From Pohlia nutans (taxonomy: Eukaryota; Streptophyta; Bryopsida; Bryales; Mniaceae): a DNA stretch of 64,000 nucleotides. The stretch is taken from NCBI GenBank assembly GCA_022496805.1, contig CM040088.1:5704001-5768000 (forward strand), written 5' to 3'. The notes under the pieces are model-generated. The model was not told the DNA's origin. It did no database searches and saw only the letters and a list, made by a program, of their open reading frames with translations. A program made the position numbers and the translations under genes. Positions 44,709-56,319 of this stretch are shown piece after piece (position 1 is the stretch's first letter; every line of letters starts with the position of its first letter).

Positions 44709-45345
44709 CCCCTAAGTGTCCTAGGCTTTTGGATATAACTTAGATGTATTATAAGATGTGGCTTCTGAAACTTTTTGAAGTTTCAACTTTAAAGAACAAT
44801 TGTAAGGCATGTTGATTAAAATACATATATATGTTCAAGTTTGAAAAAATATAAATGAATATTTTTCAATTGAATTTACATGTTTGTTCATTGAATTTCA
44901 CCAAAATAATTTTTTTGATACTTTGAACTTGAAATTCATTGTGATTGGCTAAAATCATAATGTTTCAAACGTGATGAATTTTTTCACTTGAGTGCTATTA
45001 TGGTTTTGTAGAGGTGTCTTGAGATTGTTCTAAAAGTGATTAAGAAACGCGGTAATAGAAAATAATTGTATTATTTTAATTCAGCGTTGTTGATTATACT
45101 CTCTTGACCAATCACTCCTAAATTCATAAAATAATGAATTATTTAGTATTTTTAATGTAATTATATAGATAAAATCTTCAAAAATAGAATTTATGTACAT
45201 TTTAACATAGACACTTGATAAAACTACATGGATGCCATCCAAGTTTCATCCTCTACAACTTTCATTTGTATGACAACTTTAAAAATGAATTTTATATATT
45301 TTTTATCGTAAATTTTCATAGCTGCCCAAAATAGACATTGAAGGG
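44709..45345. mobile_element. TTAA-type element (family B), right end eroded
   Basis: TTAA at 44705-44708 precedes CCCCTAAGTGTCC. The interior (ATGTATTATAAGATGTGGCT; CTACAACTTTCATTTGTATG) parallels 2608-3426. The right end is decayed (TTGAAGGG then TAAA). Confidence 0.5.
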
Positions 45346-45552
45346 TAAAGACACTCAAAATGTGTTTTAAGACAAACCTTTTCTTATTCAATGAATTGAA
45401 ACAAGATTTTATGAAGTAAACAAAATTTTCGAACTAGGGAAAAAAAACTCCCTCAAAAACTTAAAGGGGCCGGGCAGAGTAGTTACATGAAAATTTCAAT
45501 CGACCATATATTGTTGATGCGGCGGCAGGGAGAAAGCATGGTAAACTGGACC

Positions 45553-45770
45553 GGGGGGGGGGGGGGGGGGAGGGGTGCATTGTACAAAACACATACAAGT
45601 ACACGTGAGTGCATAAAAGGGGTATTAATTTGAATATTGTTGTATGACGTATACTTACATTAAACATATATTTAGGATGAAATGGATCTATATACAAAGG
45701 TTTTTAAGACATATAGCCCCTCGTATATAGGGGCAATTAGAGGGGGTCATCAAAATAGACTATCAAATAT
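45553..45770. repeat. Poly-G run and dispersed repeat
   Basis: Eighteen G in a row (45553-45570) lead into an inverted relative of 22050-22318 that runs to about 45755. Confidence 0.6.
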
Positions 45771-45781
45771 TAAATCTCATG

Positions 45782-46776
45782 CTCGGGGCAATCACACCCC
45801 CTTACGTTTCGTAACTACGTGCGATAAATGGGGTATTTAATAGGGGGATATTTATGCACCTCTCAATATTTTTCCCTCCCTATTTGTAGATAAAAAGCTA
45901 CTTTGGCGTATTTTTTAGCACCCTATATTTATTTGTAATTGTTTAGAGAGGCTAATTTTTGACACAATATTTTTTTATAAATCGTACAAATACCAAATAG
46001 TGGACGAAATACTATAGCATTGCAAACCGAACTCCACGCTTCACCTAACCATCTATGCTTACTCAAACCCTAAGCAAGCCTTACCTTGAAATTGTTCTAC
46101 CAAAACTTGAGCAAAATCCTAATCACAAAACTAACAAAAAACAGACAAACCATGAAAGCTAAACCCTAAACCAAATACACGCGGAAAACATTGCAAAGGA
46201 AGTGGCCACTCTACAACATCAATTTGCATGAAAGAAACCCTAGAAAATGCTCAGAAAAAACGTGAGTTTGACGATCGAGGACTGAAGTTGTGACAAAACC
46301 AAAACCCATCGCAAGAAGTGGTTGAGGGTGACGCTAGAGGCTGTCAGGTTCTACATGCATCCAGCGAGGTCCCACATGTTCAACGCCGTTGCAAAACCCA
46401 ACGGCTGTGGAGGAGCACCGACACATTCCTTCCTCCAAAAAATCCCACGACATTTCCCTCCATACTAACGCGCTTGATTCAAATTTGGACAAAAACTACA
46501 CACTTCTTCATCCAAGTAGTCAAACCCATAATTATTCTACTGATCCTACAACACACTTTTAGAGGGATCCTATGTCTATAACCCTATTTTTTTTCTATTG
46601 ATTACTAAAATGGAAGAATTATCTACCACCCTATTTTACATATAATCATGTAGGGGACATATTTCCAATGTTATGGTAGATCTAACTAAATTATAAATTT
46701 TACTCTAAACAAATTAAATTGACCCTATTTTTTATCTCACGTGGTTTTCTAAAATTCTGATAGTCACCTCCCCGAG
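45782..46776. mobile_element. 1-kb non-autonomous hAT-like element, reverse copy
   Basis: It begins CTCGGGGCAATCACACC and ends AGTCACCTCCCCGAG. Its own 8-bp duplication ATCTCATG flanks it (45774-45781, 46777-46784). It carries the same captured GC-rich middle as 42245-43245 in opposite orientation, with changes throughout, so both are separate insertions. Confidence 0.75.
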
Positions 46777-46784
46777 ATCTCATG

Positions 46785-47443
46785 ATCAATTATTAATAAA
46801 ATATGTAGTATTAATAATATATAATGCTAAGAGAATCTAGAATCCTTTTCCAACTCTCAACAATATCCAACAAGCACTAAGACAATTTGATAATGGAGAC
46901 TATATATGCTCAAATGTTTATATGGACAATTGTAGGTCACTTATGTCACTAAGGTAAATCACCCTATTAGTGCCATGATGGGACTATTTGCAATCACTAT
47001 GTATTAGTCTTACATTAAAAATTGATATGTACACTACTAGTACATAGTGGCAGAAATAGGGTGATTTTCAAATCTTGTTAGAAATAGAGTGTCTTACGTT
47101 AAATGCTTGACAACCTCAGAAACGATTGTCTTCAATGCCACAAATTGAAATGCCACCGAAGGTAGACAATTATTTGAATTGGACATAGGACTCGATCTCA
47201 TTACACTAGTTGCAAATCCAAATGTAAGTACATTCCATTTCAAGCTCCTTGATTTCTAGGGTATTGGAGTCTTTCCTAATTCCTCCTGTGACCAAAGATG
47301 GAATTATATAAAGCATGAAACTCACTAATATGAGGTTTTTTTAATTAAAGTTTGCATTAGAAGATTTGAAGCACTTAGCCAGGACTAACACCTCATGCGC
47401 TAACCCCCTTTTAGCCCACATAGCACTGGGTTTCTTAACTTAA
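46785..47443. other. AT-rich spacer, nothing recognised
   Basis: No gene or clear element end was found; CACCCTATTAGTGCCATGA near 46967 recalls CACCCTATTTGTGCCATTA at 58822, a weak dispersed match. Confidence 0.3.
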
Positions 47444-48018
47444 CCCCTAAAGGACCAAGGGGGTGTTGAACTTAGCTATTGTTTTCTTGACTAGCTCTTG
47501 TAGCAAGCTCAATTCCTCATAGGTGTGGGGTAATTTTGACGATCGGCACTGTTGAAATTAAAGAAGACTTATGTAGCTTTTTAATGAAAAAAAGATCAAC
47601 AAAATCGCACAATTTTTGAGAAAATGCCACCGTTGAGAAGATTGATGGAACTTGTTTAGGGTATTTTGTACACATGCTGAAATCGGTTTGTTCAAAAGTG
47701 CTCCAAAAATTCTGAAATTTTTACTGTGAGTAGAAATCATCATTTTAAACATGTGCAAAAAATTTCAAGTAATTTGGAGGTGTGAGGAGGAAGATATGAG
47801 GGACTGAAGTGACGCCTAGATACCCACCGTGTAACTCAAAAAAATCACCAAAAATCGCTCACTTGATGAATTTCCGATCAAGAAGTATCTACAGATTTGG
47901 CTCTCAAAAAGAGCCTGGGTCTCTTTGTCGCTCATCCTACAATTCAAAGCCCAAAAACCCGAATTTCCTCACTTTCTAGTTCTAGAAGCCGCGTGGGGGA
48001 CCTATGGTCTTTTAGGGG
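47444..48018. mobile_element. TTAA-flanked element
   Basis: TTAA at 47440-47443 and 48019-48022 bounds CCCCTAAAGGACC and GGTCTTTTAGGGG. It is non-coding, with TTTGAGAAAATGCCACCGTT near 47617 recalling the element in the MYB intron (AAAAAACGCCACCGTTGC). Confidence 0.7.
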
Positions 48019-48201
48019 TTAAGACTTTTTTTATGAAGACATTAGCCCCAAAAAATGGTCCGCTTGCCCCGACTAAAGTACATTAGCCCCAGTTAAATTT
48101 TGAAGAATAAACCCCATTATCAGGGGATTAGCCCCATTGGCCCATTAGCCCCGAGAGCTAACGCTCCCAAATCTTCTTGTGTTGGTTTCTCCCAGACTTC
48201 A

Positions 48202-48634
48202 AGGGGTGGTTTACACTACGGACCAAAAACTCGTCTCATGCAGCTTTAAAATCTGTGATTGGCTCCATCAACTCGTCCCAGGATGACTTGGGTTTACATT
48301 ACAAGGAAAAAAGAAAAGTGACCAACAGAGTTGAGGTCCTAAAAAGGCCTAGAAATAGGCCTAGTGGACAATGTTCAAGGGTCCCCGGATTTTGTGGTGA
48401 GAGAGGCCAAAAGGATTCTCTCATTGCCGAACGAGGAGACCATGGGCTTGAAATGCCGTTTCATTATTTTTATAAGTCCCGGTCCAAGTTCGGTTTACAC
48501 TTAGTGAGAGGCCCAAGGGCATTAAAATTACATTTTTTTAAAGTGTGACCATGGAAGTGTGACCATGAAGTGTCACCATGGAATTAATCCATTTTCCTTG
48601 GTCACGGCTCTTGGTCCGTAGTGTAAACCGCCCC
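48202..48634. mobile_element. MITE with TTTACACTACGGACCAA termini
   Basis: GGGGTGGTTTACACTACGGA at the left and TCCGTAGTGTAAACCGCCCC at the right are inverted. A relative with similar termini is at 52974-53591. A 123-codon frame at 48177-48548 runs through it and is probably accidental. It lies just upstream of the MYB promoter. Confidence 0.65.
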
Positions 48635-48940
48635 TGAGTGTGAGCAACCGACAGTTTCCCATGGGATGTCAGTGAGGCCTGCCCAAGTAAGGACACTGAC
48701 GGTGTGCAGAATCAGGTGAGTGACGACCTCTGTGGGATCGCCGTAACTTCAGCGCCGTAGCAATGAAAGGCTTTTTTCTTTCTTTCATCATTTGTGTCAA
48801 ACCCAAAAACTTAAGAATTAGAAATTTTAACAACTCAAATAAACGAAAAACAAAACTTAATTCAAAAAAACAATTATAAAATTAAGAGCCGTAGTCCATG
48901 TTGACTTGCGTGGACCTTGACGGATGGGGACGCGGATCGC

Positions 48941-48947
48941 TATAAAG
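48941..48947 (+). promoter_or_regulatory. Candidate TATA box of the MYB gene
   Basis: GCTATAAAGAC stands in the GC-richer DNA about 410 bases before the MYB start codon. A W-box-like TTGACTT is at 48901. The long leader implied, with an in-frame ATG at 49242, is plausible but unproven. Confidence 0.4.
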
Positions 48948-49358
48948 ACTGCCACTGGCCGTTCCCTTAATTACAGTACATGTTGCATAATAATTATACA
49001 CAAAGTCTTCTCCTCACTCTGGCCGCCAGCCACTGCATACCGATTCTTCTACACTACGCAAAACCAACTCTCAATCCTTTGCATACAGTTCTACATCTTC
49101 TTCGTCGGTGTTGAAATTAGAACCTCGCTCGCTGAAGCTTTGTTAGTAGTTTCCTAGCTTCGAGGGATCAATCGTTGACCGAACTTCATGTTAACGGTTT
49201 CTTTTCTCATCATTTTGGCACCAAATATATAGTAGAAGAGATTGAGCACATATAATCCCAGGACGGCAGGCATGTCATTGACAGTTAATACTCGATTGAA
49301 GCTTCACCTTGTAAAGAAAGTGCACTGTCTAGTGTGGGGACTGTGTGCGTTCACCATC

Positions 49359-51047
49359 ATGGGAAGAGCTCCATGCTGTGACAAGCAGGCGAATACTGTG
49401 AAGAAGGGACCCTGGACTCCCGATGAGGATCGGAAGCTGGTAACCTACATTCAACAACACGGTCATGGAAGCTGGCGTGCACTTCCTGCCAAAGCTGGTT
49501 AGTAAATTAACACTCCACTCGAAATTCATGCTTGAGTGCCACATTGTGCAGTTTCTGATATATTATGGTAGTGGCCTTGCGGTAGGTCTGTTACCGGCCT
49601 TAACCCCTAAGCGTCCACTGTGTATTTTCTGTACTAGTGTAGGAAAATTGGACCCACTGCTGCAAATCATTTCGTTGTGTGAAAGTGATTTCAGTTTGAC
49701 ACAATCCACACTGTTGATCTTGTAGACAGTGTAGAACAAGAGCTTTAAAGAACGTATTGCAATCAGAAAACCGAGGTAAAATATGAAAAAACGCCACCGT
49801 TGCAAATTTCAGTGATGCAGATGGCCATATTGGGCGTTTTAAGACGCTTAGGGGTTAATTCTGGATGGACTTTCATCTCGGTTGTTATGGCATTACCGGT
49901 TTGAGAAATATATTGATCAGCTTAATTACTGATTGATCATCAGTTATGGATTGTTGTGGCTACTAGGACTTGCGAGGTGCGGTAAGAGCTGCAGGTTGAG
50001 GTGGACAAACTATCTGCGGCCTGACATCAAGCGAGGCCGATTCTCCCACGAAGAAGAGCAAGCCATTTTCCACCTTCACGCCATTCTCGGCAACAGGTAC
50101 GAATATTCAAGTCTATATATCTTCACACCGTCTGCATTAATTGCACGACTAGCTAGAAACCTCATCGCGTGGGGAAAAGACAACAGGCCCGAAATCTTTT
50201 CCCGTTGTGACCAAGATTACTCAGCAGAGCCACTGATCGACAGTCCCGTTCAATAGCCAATTGTGCTCGCTTCCACTGCTTTCTTTACATATGTGGTGAA
50301 AATCGACACCATGGTTTACTAGTTAATGCTGCAACGTTTCGGAATCAGAGTGAATGAACGAGTCCATTTCTAAGATCTCTGTACGTCTGATGATCACCAT
50401 GCAGGTGGTCAGCCATAGCGAGCCGTTTGCCTCGGCGAACAGACAACGAGATCAAGAATTACTGGAACACGCATCTGAAGAAACGGTTGATGGACCCAAA
50501 ACCAGTGCAACTGCAGATTCTCACGTCACCGCCAGCCAGGCTCACTCACATGACGCAATGGGACCTCACGCTCGCGGCCTTCTTCATGAGCTCCTGGAAA
50601 ACCAAAGTGGAAGACACGCTAAACGGCCCTGTAAAGCTGGAGCCTCTGTTCTCTCCCTTTAATTCCGTCGCTGTGTTGAGACCAGACACGGTGTTAGAAG
50701 CTGCGTGTTCTACCGTGTCCATGGCAGAGGAGGGACGGTCCTTCTCGCCTACAAGCATTTTGGACTGTGATGTGCACAGCCCCTGTGGCAGCACTAATTC
50801 TGGTACTTCGGATTGTTTTGATCTAATTAGACTGCACCAGAACTCTTGTTCAGCTCCAGCTGCAGATACCTTTTGGGAACCCCAACAGATGGCTATGATG
50901 GAAGCCTTGAAGTTACCTGATTCCGGACTTGTGGATGCGGATGCCGAAAGTGGGCTAGAATCTATTATTCCACTTGATTTTGATGAAGCTGAGTTTGCGT
51001 CTTCGTGTCAAGGAGCACAGGACCATGTAAGTTCTGTGAACGGATGA
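49359..51047 (+). CDS. R2R3-MYB transcription factor
   Basis: Exons 49359-49497, 49967-50096 and 50405-51047 encode 303 residues. Both introns sit at the usual R2R3-MYB places and exon 2 has the typical 130 bp. The start MGRAPCCDK and [10 protein letters not shown] are classic. R2 has Trp19, Trp39, Trp59; R3 has Phe72, Trp91, Trp110. [18 protein letters not shown] closes the DNA-binding part. Residues beyond about 125 are acidic and Ser-rich, suited to activation. The R3 repeat lacks the bHLH-binding pattern. The binding domain resembles the MIXTA/MYB93/MYB41 groups, which act in epidermis, cutin or suberin; that role is inferred. An in-frame ATG at 49242 would add 39 residues but departs from the family start. 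Intron 1 (469 bp) contains a TTAA element; intron 2 is 308 bp. Confidence 0.9.
49604..49854. mobile_element. TTAA-flanked element in MYB intron 1
   Basis: TTAA at 49600-49603 and 49855-49858 bounds CCCCTAAGCGTCC and its inverse ending GACGCTTAGGGG. At 251 bp it makes up about half of the intron. Confidence 0.75.
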
Positions 51048-52973
51048 CAAAGGACTGCAATTACTCGGAACCGATTTCGGAGGTCGAATCTATCATGCTC
51101 AGTTGTAAATACATGCAGGGATGCAGGGCATGCAATGATCTCCCTGGATCCCTGTACCATTGATAATAATTTTTGGCATGTGGTTATAAGCTGTACACGA
51201 CATGAAGCTCTATTGCGACCATGTATTTATGCATTTATGTTTGCTGCCAATTGATGTACTCCTTTGTACTGAAGTATGCAATGTATTCAGGTACCTGTAT
51301 CATCATATTTTAGTACATGAGATGGATGATCTGGTGGTCGTATACATGGAGCCCAAGGGACTATATGCGCGGAGTTAACAACAAAAGGATTTGTGGATAG
51401 TTTCTAAGAGCTAGCACAGTGAGAGGATTTGGTGACATTTTCTGTTGCACCAGAAGGTCCATGTCAGCAAATTTGAGCTACATGGATAAGGACCCCCGCT
51501 GAAAAAGGTACTTGTTTATGCATGTGTTACTGATTCTTAACTTCTTTGCAGATGCCAAAAGGAGAGAATGGGTGCATTCACAATAAAACGAGCCAACCCC
51601 GCCTAGTTATAACGACTCTTGATGAGTGCTTAGAAAATAATATCTTCAATTTATGTAGATATTAGAAAAATTTGAGGACATTTTGCAACATATTTTGAAC
51701 ATTTTAGCACATTTTAGTCGTTATTAACGACTGGTTACGACCATATTTTAGTCGTTTTGGAGTACCAATAACTTCCCAAACATTGTCAAACTTTAGTATA
51801 TTGTATAATGACATATATTATATGTAGTTACTAATTTATATTGCATTATCAATTCATATGATAAGATTATTGCTTAACAATCCGTTAATTAATCACTGGT
51901 GACAGTTTCCTTGTGAATGTACCCGAATATGGATGAACATTGTTGCGACAGTATCCCAACGGCAATGCCACTATTGGCACTATATGTGGCCGAGTACCTG
52001 AATGCAAGGGTGGTTTGTGTGTTGTGAGCCCCTATGTATACCCGTTCAACTTAAAGATATTAAAATTGGAAAAATAAAAATAAAAATAATTCCTTGCATA
52101 TTAGCACCACTTGATCATTTACATGAACTCACAGGTGGCTCTATTCAGTGCCTTCATGTTACACTAGTTTAGGGTTTAGGTTCATCTCAGGTTTCAGAAT
52201 CACCAATTCTGGGCTTTCTGGAAACACCTTGTAGAATTGTGTCCACTTGCATGATTGCTCATTCACATGCTTCATCTACTTGTAGGTGAGCTTCATAATT
52301 ATTGTAAAAGCAAGTGTCTGAGTGTGGAATGTGAACAGATTTCAGCCTCAGGAATGCATATTACGCTCAAAAACTAAGAACAAGTTTTCAGATTTCAAGC
52401 GAGTTCACCTGAATTTTCAAGTCCCAAGTCCCATTTAATTCTTGAAATGTAATTGATCAAGAGCTCAAAATTGCATTAGCAGAAAGTTGGTCATTGAGCA
52501 CCAAGGAATATTGCCAATGTTGGCCTTGAGCAACATTCTTTTAGAGTATTCCTTGGTGCCCTAAGACCACCTTTCTACTACTGCTGAGACATATTGGTTC
52601 ATATGAAGTCCCAACTTGTCTCATTTCACTTCTTATTTTATATAGGAAATAAAAATTTCATAAAATATAAATATAATTAAAAGAATAACATCCACCTTCT
52701 TTCTTAATTTTAGCTCCTTCCCCTCATTACTTCAAAAGTTTTGATATAAGACACGTTGTATGCGGAACGTGTGATACCAAAATAGCACAAGTGTTTTGTG
52801 CATTCCCCCTATGGGGAACACTATACAAAAGTACCCTAAACCAAGTGAGTTCAAGAAAATGGTTCGTTTAATTCAAATAAAATAAATAAATAAATAATAG
52901 GTAGTCACACTTATTAATTAATTATAACTTCACACTCTGAATTGGGATATGTATGAAGATGAGAGAAATCTTA
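51048..52973. other. 3' flank of the MYB gene and AT-rich spacer
   Basis: The MYB 3' UTR probably lies within the first few hundred bases. A small inverted repeat (GAGCACCAAGGAATATTGCC and GAGTATTCCTTGGTGCCC) at about 52496-52563 may be a short MITE. Otherwise nothing is recognised. Confidence 0.4.
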
Positions 52974-53591
52974 GGGCTGCTTTACATGATGGGCCAAGGC
53001 CAGTTCGGAGCTATGACATGCATGAATTCTTGTATATGATTGGTTTATTCCACAAAATCAACCCCAAGGCCTTTGCATGATGGAGTTAGCATTAGGGGAA
53101 ATGTGGGGTCTCTAAAAGGCCCTCTAAGGCAGCCCGGGTTAGGTGAACAAGCTGCCCAAACACCCCTCCCATTGGTGAAGGTCGTTGCCCATTGACAGTG
53201 TCGGAAGCCGCAGTGCTGGCAGCGTCGATTGGTTTGACCCACGGAACTGCACTGCTAGCAGCGTCGTGGCACCATTGGTGTCAGCGGGGAAAACGTGCGA
53301 GCACCACTGAAATTTCACTGCACGTGAGAAAACCAAAGGCCTTTTGGAGACCCCACCTTTGACCTTTCTCCTAATGGGCCATTCCCTGAAATTCATTTTC
53401 TAATGGGTTGAAATTATATTCTAATGCACTAAAAACAAATCTGACATGGCTCCAAGGAAGAGAATTGGGTTGGACCAAAATGGAAACCAAATTCACTTCC
53501 CTCGGGCCATGTTGGAGCTCCCTCCCTTCTTGACATGAGCCACTATTTTTTTATAAATTGGCTTTAGCTTTGGTCTGTCATGTAAAGCAAC
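52974..53591. mobile_element. MITE related to 48202-48634, interrupted
   Basis: GGGCTGCTTTACATGATGGG at the left and GTCTGTCATGTAAAGCA at the right are inverted. It is split by the element at 53090-53376. Confidence 0.55.
53090..53376. mobile_element. MITE with CATTAGGGG termini, nested
   Basis: CATTAGGGGAAATGTGGGGT (left) and ACCCCACCTTTGACC...CTCCTAATG (right) are inverted, with AAAAGGCC/GGCCTTTT inside. A left half of the same family is at 30224. No certain target duplication. Confidence 0.6.
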
Positions 53592-53689
53592 TTTTAATAT
53601 GCTGAAAACTATTTCACTTATCCCTTTGTTTTGAGTTTTCTCTTTTATCCTATGGTCACCATTTGAATCGTAAGGTAGAATGCCTTTAA

Positions 53690-54416
53690 CTCCTAAATGT
53701 CTGGGCCTATGACCATGGAATCATGCTTTATCTGTCACACTCAATTTTGCCACTATAAATAAGATGAAATTTTAATTTTATATTTTTAGTAGATGAAGCC
53801 TTGTGTCTACTACAAGTCATGAAAATTTCAAAACTTTTGGTGAAATTCTGAAATTACTATAATTTTTTGAAGTGATTTGAATGAAATTTCATATCAAGTA
53901 CAAATTGCACACAAAAATTCTAATTTTTTAGGAAAGGTGTAAAGTACAATGAAGAACATTACATGAAATGAATATCATCCGTATATCTAAATTTAGATAT
54001 TTTCCCTACACCATGGTTATACATGCTGAGCTTGTAACTCCAATTAAACACTCAATTTCAAAGGTTTTCAAAAATTCAAAGTGGAGTAGAAACTAGATTT
54101 GGTAAGCTTCATTTTGTAAGCGAAGCTTAAATGCAATAGAACTCATTTTCATGCCCTAAATTTAATTTAAATAGAAAAAACAGAAAAATCCAAAATACAC
54201 TACACAGTGAACCGATTTTACAACTCTTCTTGTAGTTGGAACCCCATATTAAATCCAAAAATAGCTTGAATGATATGAATTTTAATTTAAGGAGGGGGCA
54301 TGACTAACAAAAATTCTTCACAAAATAAATTGGATTAAAATTTTTGATGTAGCTATTGGAATTGAATAGTGAGTTACGTTCATAAGCCAGATTTTGGTTT
54401 GGGCAGCATTTAGGGT
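53690..54416. mobile_element. TTAA-flanked element (family C)
   Basis: TTAA at 53686-53689 and 54417-54420 bounds CTCCTAAATG and GCATTTAGGGT. It matches 6474-7199 over most of its length. A second TTAA-type left end (TCCTTAAGCGTC) begins at 54421 and shares the TTAA; its right end was not found. Confidence 0.7.
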
Positions 54417-54420
54417 TTAA

Positions 54421-56035
54421 TCCTTAAGCGTCTACACAACAGTTATTGGATCAAACCTCAACAATTTATCACATTTTAAAATACATTATATTTTCTTGTA
54501 AAAAATCATAGTAAAATTATGAAATTTTTAAGGAAAATGTAAATAATAGTGATGAAAAATAAAGGGTAGGTAGTATGCTTCTTGAGCTTACATAAAAAGG
54601 AATTTGATATAAATTTTTATTGTTTATTGGAATTTTAGGGTTTTGAGCTTTAAAGTGCTATAAAAAATGCAATTTCAACAATCTTGAAGAATAGTAAATT
54701 GGACTAGAAAGTAGAAGATAGCCCCACAGTTTCTTAGTTGGAACTATTTTCATTTAAAATTAGGAACTAGTAGGTGAAATAAGCTTTCTTTTCGAATAGC
54801 AACCTAGTCAAACTTTCTTACATTCTAAATGTAGCTTTTGTCAATCAGCAAGCCCTTACTAGTAGAAATATTGACCAAATAGACTAATGAAAAAAACCAT
54901 GAGAAGACCCTACATGGCAAACTAGGCTAGTTGTGAGTCTTTTTGGGCACGCTTCTCTGTTCTACATGACCCGCATTTTTACTAGTGCCTCCTCCCCTTC
55001 GGTCTAAACCCAATAAATTCCTCACTTTACACCCATCCCTTCAGATACACCTCCAACTCAACCCCTCCCTCCTCCCCTCCCATCCAATGCATCTTTTTTT
55101 GGAAAAATTCAGCTAGATCCTCCCTAAAATTTACCACGTATAAAGAGTTGAGAGCATAACTACCTTCAAAATAAAAGCAATGCGCCTAGGGCTCCTTCCC
55201 TCTAGTATATGTTTGCTCAAAATGCTCTGCACCTGCTACATACACCTCTCCTACGCTTACTAATTAATTGACTAAAATCAAATCTGCAAAAGCAAAGATA
55301 AGAGTATCTCCACCGGCACTCTGGATAGCTCTCTGGCTCTAAAAAAATGGATGTGCATGGGGACAATGGTCTGATATGGGGACTGTCCAACCAAAGCACT
55401 TTCATTTTACAACTCATTTAGTGTGTGCTAGAAATTACATTTTTCCAATTTACATGCCAAATTTAATGACAAATTCATGAGAAAGTTGTAATACTCCATC
55501 TAAAGTACTATTGAGCAAGAAAAATCGAACAATTTTGGTATTTCTTTTCATCCTTTGTTCTTCAAAACGAATACTATCCCACGTCCACATTTGAGGCAAA
55601 AAGAACAATTCGGAATACCAATGTATAGCGAAATAGTTCCTAAACATGAAATTTAGCTAAACCAATGTTTGAGTCATATCTATGTTTAATTTTAACTCTT
55701 AATTTGATGTATTACTGTATTTTCCTATTTATGAAAACCTCCAGAAATCACATATTTTTACACAATTTAAAAGAACTATGATTTCATAACATCTTCGTCC
55801 TAAAACCATATGATATACTTAAATACAAACTTAATAAAGTGCATGACAATTTTTTATTTATAGAAAACCTTAAATACATAGTAATTTCACTACTCATAAT
55901 GTGACGAGGTGTTAAATATGTTAAATTAGGAAAAATTCACTTTTTGAATTTGACCTATATAACACATGATTGTTGTGTACCAACATGCCCTTTATTACAC
56001 CATGTAATTTTTGTAATTTTCCAATTATATTTCAT
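54421..56035. other. AT-rich spacer with a CACTA-like MITE
   Basis: Apart from the MITE at 54857-54987 and the partial TTAA-type end at 54421, no gene or element is recognised. Confidence 0.35.
54857..54987. mobile_element. Small CACTA-like MITE
   Basis: It begins TACTAGTAGAAATATTGACC and ends CATTTTTACTAGTG, with CCT on both sides (54854-54856, 54988-54990). The left end has T for the expected C. Confidence 0.55.
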
Positions 56036-56044
56036 TTCCAAAAC

Positions 56045-56319
56045 CTAGGGAAGTCATTGTCAAGAATTTAGATAACTATGAGAGAAAAAATATAGGGTGT
56101 CTTTTATTCATTTGAGATAAAAATTATAAATTTATAGAAGTAATATAGGGCATTTTAAAACCAATTTGGGAATTTTAAGGAATATTCTTAGAATATATGT
56201 GGAATATACTCTAAATATACTATAAATAGTATAATGTTCCAATTATTTCATAGCCCCCCATTAAATACCCTTTGTACGCTCATATGTACACAAAATTTAC
56301 ACTAAGTGACTTCCCCGAG
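56045..56319. mobile_element. hAT-like MITE (CCTAGGGAAGTCA ends), copy 2
   Basis: It is nearly identical in layout to 7648-7924, starting CCTAGGGAAGTCATT and ending AGTGACTTCCCCGAG. The flanks are TTCCAAAA (one extra A at the left), an 8-bp duplication. Confidence 0.75.

Noticed and set aside
42245..46776. One 4.5-kb compound transposon with 1-kb inverted arms
   Set aside because: Each arm has its own 8-bp duplication, so two separate insertions explain the pattern better.
48177..48548. 123-codon frame as a protein
   Set aside because: It lies in a MITE with clear inverted ends and shows no domain.
49242..49358. Longer MYB start adding 39 residues
   Set aside because: The family start MGRAPCC is at 49359; the upstream ATG is in frame but the extra residues have no family support.
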